Positions 11,001-23,000 of a DNA stretch of 64,000 nucleotides are shown one piece after another (positions within the stretch are counted from its first letter, which is position 1; every line of letters starts with the position of its first letter). The notes beneath the pieces were generated by a model that was not told the origin of the DNA, ran no database searches, and saw only the letters and a list, made by a program, of their open reading frames with translations. Location: contig OY848922.1 of the NCBI GenBank assembly GCA_963693285.1, positions 4,080,923 through 4,144,922 on the forward strand, in the 5' to 3' direction. This DNA comes from Xestospongia muta. Its lineage: Eukaryota; Porifera; Demospongiae; Haplosclerida; Petrosiidae. Both the position numbers and the translations under genes were made by a program.

Positions 11001-14000
11001 TTAAAAGCTTACTATAGCAACTACGTGATGCTAACAGTTAAGTAATTAGTATGACAGGGTAGGTAGGTTGTTGGTGTTACCATAACAAGAAATCCAATAC
11101 AATACATATCCTGTCACTGAATCACTTGCAACCCATAGTTTGATACCCCATTTAGTGGTTTTTTTCAGCGTGTATTGTACCCGACAGAGCCGTCCCTTGA
11201 AACCAATGATTGATTCATCGACTGATATATTTTGGTAAGGGGTGAAAACTGTCTTGAAACTATTTGTTATCACATTTAGAAATGGTCTAATTTTATATAG
11301 TTTGTCATAATTGCCGTCATCTCTTCCTGGTTGTGTCTGGCTGTCATTTAGATGTAAATATTTCATCAGTAATTCAAATCTTCGTCCAGACATTATTAGA
11401 GAAAAGGTTTCATTATAGAATGGCCACTTTGTACTCCAATATGATCTATGGTATGTGTATGTAGTTATAATATGATTAACATCAAGTGTTTTTTTACATT
11501 TTTACCATTACCTCAATGTGGGATATCCTATGACATCCATGGTTATGATTATGGCTAATAGGGGATTGACTTCGTTTCTCTCCATTGGTCTCCTCCTCCA
11601 ATCATTCCCTCGGGCATGCTGATGTTGGTCAAGGTATGTCTCAGTCTCAGATATCTGTTGTTCACCATATCTTATTGTTTCTTCATAAATTAAATCTTTT
11701 ACTTCTTCTGTAAAGAATTGGTTGAAAAATTCAATTGGTTTTAACAAAGATGGATTAGTAACACCAGGTGTAGATGTGAATGGATGAACTATCAAAGAAG
11801 ATAATGATACATTGTACAAATCCTTGTTTTAGTAAAATTTGTATAATACAAATATGTATAACAATCTTGAGGAAAAAAAGTATTGTAATACCTTGTCTGG
11901 GTGTTGAACAAGCATCTGGGGGTCGAACAGTAGGCGGGCTATGAGTAACAACAGTTGGCCAGAGCTGAGAGATAGGAGTGACAGTTGAAACCTGAGAAAC
12001 AGTAGTCATTGTTGGAACCTGAGAGACACTGAAAGCAGGAGAGTGTGTCAAAGACTGAGATACAGGTAGAGTTGAGGGAGAAACAGTAGGAAGGAGAGTT
12101 GTTGGCTGAGAGACTGTTACAGTAGCACTAGGAGCAAGTACAGTTGAAGGAACAACAGCTGGAGCAAGTGAATTAGAAGGAGCAACAGTAGGAATGTTGA
12201 ATGCTGTTGAAAGAACGGAGGACGCGAGTACAGTAGAATGAGTATGAGTAGGAGTAAAACTTGCAGACATGGAAGGAGGAGGGGCTGGAGGACAAGAAGT
12301 TGCAAGTCCAGAGAGATGAGAGGGGTAGTTCTGAAAAGAACTGGTAGAGCATTCCTCTTCTTCAGAGTCGAGTTCAGGTTTGTCAGCATACCCATCGAAG
12401 TCTGAGTCCGAGTCACTTTCACTCATATTCTCCATGTACTCAAGTAGAAAGTTTGGGTCCGACGATAAGTATCTATTATAACATACCATGAGCTTTTTGT
12501 CCTAACTTATACTACCTTTAAGTTCAAAACTAACTTGCAACTGCTAACAATAAACCAGCGCTCGCTTTTTACAAAAAATATATACGTCTCCAACAGGTGG
12601 ATGCAAATTTGCATCCGCGCGCATCACGATAATAATTTCAATAATGCAAAATTGCATTCACGCCCGTGAAAGGGTTGAACTTACTAGTATGCAGAGAGAA
12701 CTATTAGGATGAGCAAACTTTATATGCATGCTCCTGAAACAATACTTAGTGTGCTTCTTACACAATACTTCAAGATGACTTAATAAAGACTGTACAATAC
12801 TAAATGTTCCTCTCTGTCGATTTAGTGCATTCAGAAAAAGTGATACATTTGTTCAGTAGAATTGAGATTAAAAATGATAGGCTTTGTGAATAACTGCTCT
12901 AATAGATGTCTTTGTTTATAGAGATGATGGTCTATCTTCATATATCTGTCTCAAATGTAAACTTTAAATTGCATCTCTTGAAAAGTAACTATCAGCACTA
13001 AAGTAAATAGTTGTACTTTGCATATAAGGATTTTATATCAAACTTGAAGGAGGATTAGTAGAGTATACTATTTTCCAACAAATTGTTTCAAAATATGCCC
13101 ATGTGCAACCAATAGCTATCAAGCATTCCTTTTTTTTCGCCAAACGTCTGTGGACGAAATTAACATGAGTGTGCCCTCTCTCATGAAGGGAAGGAAAGGG
13201 GGGCAGGAGGGCTGAAGTCCCACCAACTTCAAAATCAGGGGGCTAAGCTCTCTGGTTACCACTCAAGACTTGTACACGATAATCTAAATAGCTAAAGAGT
13301 TTTTTCCTTTACCAATAGCCGAATTAATTTTTTTGGTCATTTTTTATTTGTTTCATAATATAACACAGCTAAATATAAGGTCTGCCCCCGATTTAAACTT
13401 CATTCCTACCCCTTTAAGAGGGCCTTTATTGTATTATAATTTTATTTTCAAGATTTTTATGAGGGCATTTATTGTCACTTCCAAAGTCTTGACCACAAAT
13501 CAGCAGAGATCCTAGACAAGCTTCTATTAAACTATATACGGCGTGCTTCTTGGTGTAGCTTGACTAATGATGTAACAACTTATCCAATGATGACATCACT
13601 ATGTGTCATAGAGTTAATAATGTTACGCTTGGTTTAATGTTTACGTGATATCATCATATATAATGACATCACTACGTGCCATTTCATTATGATGTCATAA
13701 TCAAGTTACACCCTATACACGTTCATTTAAATTTGATAGTCTACCATCTAGTAATCTTTTGAGGGTATTATGTGATCTAAGATGACATTTGAAAGGTGAA
13801 TCTATAAATTTGACTTAGTCCTTGAGATCTGGTAAGTGTCTATACTCTGTCCAAGTTGAGTTGGGCCCTTCATTAAAAAAAAGGTGTTTTATGCATGGAA
13901 TGTAAGGTGAGGTATGTCCTCCCCTAATCATGTGCAATTAGCACTGAGTACATTTTAATATTATTCATTGTTTGTTCACGTGAATGTCATGCGAACAGAC

Positions 14001-17000
14001 CACGTTTTCTCTCGTGGTCATAAAAATGCAGAGGGAAGAAAACTGAATCACAAACAAAGGAGGTTGTTGCAAATGTCTATGGCTATTTCGAGGAAGTCAA
14101 CAGGCGTCAACGGACTCAAGGACCTCTTAAACAAACCTCTGATGCCACAGGAGTTACATGTACCAGCATCAAGAGGGTACCAATAGTTCTGATGACGACT
14201 AGTTCTAGGTATTCTTAGTCTTCCTTCTTTGTTAAAAGGTTGTTTTCAGAACCATGGTGGCTTTATAGCTGCCTAAAATCGCAAAAGACAATACTTCATT
14301 ATTATTTTAATAATAATAATTGCTATAATAGAACATTTGTTCATGTAATTAGAACTGTAATTTTGAATTGCCACGTGACAAACAGCTGACTTCTGAAGGT
14401 GAAAAGCGATTCTTGTTATATCCTCAAAGGTGTGTAATTTGAAGTATGCCAAAGGTATGCCCTTGAAAATGTATGGAGTTTTTTAGTTTGCTTTCTCGTA
14501 GCACTAGACAGCCAAAGTTTATGCATAAAAAACGCATTTGCGAGCTGAATCGATTGGTGCAAGTTCCATGCAGATAGCATGTAAAACAGCAAAGTTATTT
14601 ACATGTCTGAGTGGCCCAACTCAACTCGGACAGAGTATAGTTACTATGACTTACAAACCATCTTGTCAATTAAAACGTTTAATATTTCAACCAAACCAAA
14701 CATTAATAACTCTATGACACATAGTGATGTCATCATAGGACATGTTGTTACATCATCAGTCAAGTTACACCAAGAAGCACCATATTTCATGATCAATTTT
14801 TCTTCTGTATTCTATAATATAGCGTAAGGACTTAACAATATTTAACAAAACTTGTTAATTCATGTATAAATTTTATTTTTATATAGAAGTATATTGAAGT
14901 CTCTCCTTCAGTTATAGTGTCAAAATTTGTCCCATGATATCCATGAAGTAAGATGAAGCAGTGGCCTTTTTTTCCATTGTGCCTAGGAATTTGTCACAAT
15001 CCTTATAGTACCACACTGTTTCCTATCATCTGCTTTTGTAATCTCTACAACACAGCATTATTTATTAGCATAAACAGGGAAATGTTGATGTCAGAAACAC
15101 ACACTTGTTGTTGTTATTGATAGTCATGCTCTTCGTTTTTGAGAGTTAAGACACCAATCAAAAGCTCTTGCAAGTGCAATATCAAAATCTTTAGAAGTTT
15201 TGTATGAAAGGTCTGTGATATCACAATACAAGCTTTTAATGGCAACATCAAATATACACCAAAAAAGGTATTTTAAAATTTACAAGATTACCGCCACACA
15301 TTATAATATCTCCTCACCTGGTCATTCCTATCTAATTCATCCATGAATTTACAAGAGAAAAATAGCCTGGGTACAAGTAGTTGCTATTCATAAGCCAGTA
15401 TTCAGTGTTCTTGTTATAGAAACTGCATTATTTGAATTTCCATTTGTTGAGACACAGCAGAAGGTCTTCATGTCCTGACATAGTATTATAACTAAATTTC
15501 CATTCTGTACACTACTTACTATCTCCTCTCTGAGGGAGACTCTTGTTTGTGCTAGACTTAAATCTTATAGAAAAAGCCCAATCTATCTGATATCATTGTT
15601 TCACATACATATGAAATCTTTTTCAATAGATCTAGGAGGACAACCTCAATAAAAGTTGTCAAAATAAACATGATGGAAGTGGCGACACCTGTTTTTTTGT
15701 CAATTTTAAAGACAATTGAAGCACCAACACCCTTTTCAATCTCATCACCTTTTTTGCTTATGTAAGCATTAATGTCACATATATAACCTGTCATAGTATC
15801 TGCTCTCATTCAGACTTTAAATTCATGATCAACTAGTTTTGTTTGACATATACTGTTTCATTAATAAAAATCCTTTGAATGGAACCATAGCCTCATCTAT
15901 TCTATGCTCTGTGCTTAATCAGGTATGAATATTTTACTTACTCTCAAGAAAGCATTTGATATTGTCCAATCAATGGAGTCAACTAGTAAGCATATTCAAA
16001 TGTTGCAACTCAGTGATAAAGTAGCTTATATGATATTGTTAAGTGTTTTGGTAAACACATAGCTCTATCCTGTTGTTTTAAAGATATAGTCTGCCATGGT
16101 TGTGGAAAAAAGGTCATTTCAATAAAATGTGCCCTAGAAGGGGACAGAAGCAAACAAAGAGACAGTCCCCCACACTAGATCAGTCATCCGAGGAGAGAAA
16201 ACTGTCAGTAGATGACTTAAAATATTAACAATACATATAGTATGATTGGGTTCCATGAAAAATACTTGAATACTGGTGAAGTTCGACAATCATCATCTAC
16301 AGATGGAGCTTAATACAGGAGAGTCAGTTTCCCTCATAAGTGAGAGAATGTAGTACATGTTTTGGATCAACCAGAAGCTCAAGCTCTTAAAAAGTGCAAT
16401 GAAGATGTACACAAGACATACCATTGAAATTATGGGATCACTGTATGTTTACTGTCTATTATGAAGATCAATGTCAGTCATTATAATTACTAGTTGTTAA
16501 AGGGGAAGTGTCAAGTTTTTTTGGAAGAGACTGATTAAACAAGGTTAAGTTAACCCTTTTTCAACGTAATAATTGCATGGGTGGGGTCACCGGATGTCGA
16601 ATTTTAATTTGCATAAAGTTCATCGAAACAGGAGGATGACGCCTTGGAGAACTTTTAACAGGTTCAGTTACGAGTAAATAAGGCAACCTACGTTGATTTG
16701 TACGTCTAGAGATGTTATAAAACGATTCTACAAGTAAATTCTACCTCGAACTCTACTGAAAGTAAGTCATTCTATCGTATATTTTCTACTACCACCTGCC
16801 TTCAATCCATACATACAAGGCTCTGCCCACCCATATATAATAGAATGCCTAGTTATCCGTCTTCTAGTTCCTCGCCACCATCTCCTGATTATGACTTGTA
16901 TTAAAACTGACAATAATAATTCAATTAGTGATTTTTCTTTTTTCCCCTCTTTAACATCCCAATTTATTACATCATAAACATTAATGTTAAATGGTTGTTT

Positions 17001-20000
17001 CAAGGGTCAAAATAATTTGTTAGTATTCTCCTAATCCTTTTTCCTTCTGTTTCATTGTGTATCGGTTAGATGCAGTCTGTGGTTGAAAGTCATGATCATA
17101 ATTTATGGTCATTTGAGCACTTTCCTCATCAATGGATTTGTATTGAGTTCACAGTTGTGTAAAATAAAACAGGCACATATTACAAATGGTAATTTATCTA
17201 AGTTAATATCCATAGCTCGACATCCAAACCTAGCCTTTAATCTTCCAACTGCACACTCAATAACGTTTCTAGCACTACAGAGCTTGTATCCAAAATACTG
17301 TTCTTTTATATTTGTCCCACCACTGGCATATTCTTTCATTAAGTAAGGCATTAAAGGGTACGCAGGATCCCCAATGATAAACACTGGTACATCATCATCA
17401 AGAATCTTGTGTCGACACGGAGGTAATATTCCATGTTTCAGAAGGTGATTCAATTTGGAATTGGCGAATATTCTGGCATCATGAACACTGCTTGGCAATT
17501 TAACTACTACATCCATAAAACAACGATAATCACATAAAGCCTGTACGTTTAATGAGAAGCGTGATTTTCTATTAATATAGTCTGATGAAAGTAATGGCTG
17601 CTTAATCTCAATATGAGTTCCATCTATGGCACCCAAACACTGTGGATTTAAAAAAGTGTCAGAATTTCGAAACCTTTTTCCTTAACACTTTCCTCAGTCA
17701 CAGGGAGTTTAATATAACAAGGTCCTAACTGTGTCGCAATAGCCCATGATACTTTTCTTACAATTATGGAAGAGCTACCCTGGAAATCCTGAAAGCATTT
17801 TGCTACTTTCCTCAGCCTTCCTTTATCGGACAGATAGTACATAGTTACAGCAACTTGTGTTTCCACAGAGATTGTACAATGCATATGAGTAGTCTGACAT
17901 TTAATGTATGGTCTAAGTAGGTTGCACAGCTTGAAGAAAGTCATATGAGACATTCTGAAATTCTCCCTCCACTCTTCCTCCAACATAATGCCATTTAAAA
18001 AGCTGTCCCACCAAGCAGAGGTCCTACTTGGTCTCACCCAAAATCTTCTCTTTCCTTCCTGGGAGATTTTCACATACTTGAATCGATAATTTGTGAGACT
18101 TGTAGCAGCTTTTGGTGATATCTGATTTAATACATCAATTATTAGGATAACTGTTTTAAGTTTTCAAGTCGATTACTTATACAATTAGAGTGGACTACTG
18201 GAAATTTTAAAAAAGCACAGAATGGCCCCTTTGTTATTTAGAGTCTCTTATGACTTTGCATATTCTAAATGAATATTAACTTATATTAAGAAAGATACAT
18301 TAGAAAACATGACTCCATTCTAGTTTGAATTGTTTCCTTTTATTCTCATTATTTAGAGGCCACACTACATCTGAATACTGACTTTATTGAGCACAAGTGG
18401 AACCACTAAATCCAATCAGATACATTTTACTGCTGTAATCTTGTCCTACACTGTAGAATGCTAGTAGTGTGCATTGATTGTAGCCTTGTCTATTTTAAGT
18501 AGCAATAGACTGCAGCTAGCCGCCATAGCATTCAATTGATAGACTGTGATAACATTGGAAATCTGATATTGTTTGAATTTGTCTCCTCACTTTCTTAAAA
18601 TTCAAAATGTTATTAGACATAATTATTATACATTTGAAAATTATTTGCTCATGTACTTCAACACTTAATCAACAATCACCTTTGATAAATCTACAAAGAA
18701 GGTTGTTTGTGAACTTGAACCATAAATATATGTACAGATCTATATTTCAATTTACTTAGCAATGACAGTTTATATCTTTTTATAAGCTCAATAAAACACG
18801 ATGCTATTACAACAAGTTTTGACACTACAAAGAAACGATAGTATAAATGGTTTTGAAAAGAAAAGTAAAGAGTGACCATTTGATGGGACCTTTATTTACG
18901 TAATACCATAGTTCCCCGAGTAAGCACCCATGGGTGCTTACAGTTCATTTTAATTTGAAAGGGGTGGGTGCTTATACACAATTTTTCAAAAACAGCTTCT
19001 AGTAAGTGCCCACTTATGAATAATTAATTATTTACAATGAATTTCCGTATATGTATGGATTAGAAGTTGAAGCTGTTGTGGTTCTGAAAACTCACCCAGA
19101 GTGCAATGTATCTGCTATAGCAAAGAAGTGTGGTGTAGACAGAAAGCGTATTAGAGAATGGAATAAGCAGTTTGACAAGCTTCTTGATTCGCAAGAACGA
19201 TACACTATACAGTCAACAACAAAAGGAGAAGATCCTCCATTGAGCATGGCAATTTAGGAGTGCCTTGTGAGCTGACCTTTTCAATTCCAAAGGGAACAAA
19301 AGGCAACGAAACTATCATGTCTAAACTTAGAAAATTGCTAGCCTAATGTATTTCTCTTTGTTGAACACATGATAATAACCACAAATCTAAGAGGATGGGA
19401 TTAGGGTGGGCACTTGCACAGGGAATTAACATTTTCGTTTAGGACAAAAATAAGGGGGTGGACGCCTACATTTAGGTGGCCGCTTGCTTGGGGAACTACA
19501 GTATGTACTAGAGGCTACATCAATATACATACACATACACATACGCACATATATATACTGACCATATCAGTGTGGTTGATATTGACATTATGCATAAGCA
19601 ACAAACCAACGACATCTAAGTGGCTAAATGCTGCAGCTGTTATCAGTGGAGTAGATCCCCACTATAATTAATAAGAACAAAATGTAATTACAGACATACA
19701 TTAAATATTAATTTTTAATTACATGTTATTATATTTAACATTATATTAGGTACATGTTCATGTACATAACATGTACATGTACTTGATATACTGGTCAATT
19801 AAGGACTGGGTATACTCGCTTTGTAAAGAGTTTAAATGATTACATATAATATGAAAAACATATGTTTGGAAAATATATGATCATTTCATAACAAAACTAA
19901 GAATTTTTTAATTCTTTGTCTCAATGTTGAGTATTGTGGACTTGTTATATTTCACTATCAATTTACATACACTATCTTCAATCAACCCTCAAAATATAAT

Positions 20001-23000
20001 AGAAAAGGCTTTTCTGCATTCCACAAAGTTAATCTAAACACACAATATTAATATTAGAGACACTACACAGAGTTATCTGTTACATCTGATTGAAGGGAAG
20101 GGCTGGAGAAAGTATTTCTAGAATATAGGTGAATTTGTACTTTTGCCAGGTATACATCAATCCCTAAACAGTAAATTACTTTAATCCATTTCAATCAGGA
20201 ATGAATTACTACATTATATAATATGTGATGAGACGCTAAACCTCAGAGAAGATCTCCATAAGAAATACAGATTTATACTTAAGGTGTATATTATCAAAAT
20301 ATTGCCATCTTTTGAGTTTATTGGTCACATGATTACTTTATCATGTCATACTAACTATGATAATGACGCTACTATTTCATAATGTACAAATAATAACTAG
20401 CGTTAAAAAATTATGATTGATCAACAACAGTAGTTGTTTATTAAAAGTGCTGTATAAGGGACTGGAATATTATTAAATTAGAGATTTTAGAGAAGTCTGT
20501 TTCTTGAGTTACAGAACTTATAAACTTCATAGAAAATTGAATGTGCTCACTGTAAAAGTAATGATATTTATAGCTTGTCATGTGGATTAGTGGTTGTGTA
20601 TGTGGATAAATGTCATTTATCTCTCTCCAAAGCTGTGTGCAGAAATTATGAAATGGACATATCAATATAATATATATATACATTATGTGGTCCAAAACAA
20701 ACTTAGCATCACCTGACAATTGCAGTATGCCACGTGGAAAAATATTTGATGACATACATTATTTTATCAGTCACATCCAAATCAAAGCATTTGTGATAAA
20801 GCAACGATATTCAATGATTGCAATGTGCATCAGTGGATATAGTGAAAATGTTCCAATACAATTTTAATAAAGGTGTTTATATAATATATATATGATTATT
20901 ATACATTATGTTACAAGGGTGTGCTTTTTCTAAATGAAATGGATACAAGTATCTCGTAGGATCAACATGTGTAAGATACAACTCAAGACAAGGTACAGTA
21001 CACATTGTTAGTTCACATTGTTTACATTGGTATGTGATTGTTTATCTATCATGTCCTTTTTCATTGCAACAGACTATGTATTAATGTTGGGACAATTTTC
21101 CAGATGGACATTATGGTATTTTTCCCACAAAGTGGTGTTCAAAAGATGAGTAGCAAAAGACTGAGAGAAGCATAGAGATGAAAAAATAGAAGCAATATTG
21201 ATACCAGCTAGTGTAAGCATTTCTTTTGTTAACTGAATTCTAAATTGTAGGTAAGTAAGATGCATATTTTCATGAGATGACAACTTATAAATAATATAAG
21301 CATTGATGATGGTAAAATCAAATAGATGAAAACTACAATCTTCACAGTAGTTAACCTACAAGATGGGAACACCAAGAAAACTTTTAACTTGTGGAAATTG
21401 GATACTGTAACATTAGGATCATTATAAATAGAAATTTATGGCATTTTTTATTAGTTGTCATAATCATACCAGCTGGAAATCTATAATATTATATCTGATA
21501 ATTATTGTGTAAAGATGACCTCATTATGAGTTTCAAAGCTAATGATGTAATGAAAATGGTAACCAATGATTAGTAGGATGTAGTAAAAATTACTTTTTGA
21601 ATTAGTTATAATGATTTTCATGAAGATGACTTAGAGTATGAAGTAATGGATACTTTTAGCAATGAAAGGTAAAGTATAAAATTACAAAGACACACAAAGT
21701 AATTACAGTAATACAGAAATGATTCATTGGTTAGTTGTTTCTATTTTATTCATTTGAACCTGACAACCTCATAGAACTTAGGTAAAGAATTCATTTGCAC
21801 GATGTGACATTAACAAGTTACAGGAAAATCTTTGGTGACCACTAAATTAATTTTAAACATTTTTATTATGGTATAGTAATGTGTATGTGTTATTCATTAG
21901 TAAAGGTTAAAGAAGACACTTTCATACTATGAACATAGGTTGTAAGGTGTTTGATATATATATAAAGTTTACACTGTATATATACCAATATAATAATATA
22001 CTTACTTCATTAGGTGTACTAGCATCTGCTTTAGCTTCTAACAAACACTGAACTACATCTGTGTGTCCACGACGTGAGGCCCAGTATATACTAGTCCTCT
22101 TATACTACATGTAATGATAATATTAATCATATAATTATTCAGCAATATATCAATAATACAATCATTATATACACATACACTGAAACATGTACTCACATTT
22201 ATATGACAAAAATAATAAGTAATATAATATTAATATGTAATATAAAAATTGTGACCTAATTTAGGTCAACACTTATACTAAAACTTTTCAACCCAGCAGT
22301 TGCTATGAGGCCATTTTGTGCATGAATTATATCATCCATGGTATCAGGGAAGATCAATCATTAAAGTACTTGGAATCCAAAGTTGGTAAATATTCTGTAC
22401 AAAATGGCCACATAACAACTATGTATGCGCAATTGTTTAGTCAATTTTTTTAGTGCAACATTTGTGGTCTTCCCAAATAATGTCACAATTATACATGTAC
22501 ATGTAAAATTAGTCTAGCTAGCTAGACCCTCCTCTTTTTTGATAAGCTGATGGGTGGAGGAGGGTCTAGAAGCGAACTAGGCTTACTGCCCCATTGGAAT
22601 GTATGGAATGTGGGGCAGTACCACAATGTTTACATAGTGGTTATAAACTGTTATTATATTTGCATGTGAACCTTGAGTTCTTTTATCTCTGTTGTCCTGC
22701 CAAATTTGAAAGTTGTTATGCCAAGCTAATATATAACTGATTCCCAGGGACATTTTATTGCCGTACTAAAATTTGCCAGTTGGAGGTACAAACAATTTCA
22801 GGAGAGACGACAGATTTTGTTCCCATATATGCAACAGCAACTCCTTTTACATTTAATGCTTTCCACTGATCTTTCATTAGAACTAGCAAAGGTGAAATAA
22901 CTAATACAAAAAAATGATAACAGTCGTTAGAAGATGGATTTTCTCTGCTCATCCTTAAGGCAATGAAGAGTCATTTTTAGAGTATAACTCCATGTGGCAA

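Noticed and set aside
12117..12422. 101-codon Leu-rich frame
   Set aside because: Another frame of the low-complexity N-terminus of the piggyBac transposase exon.
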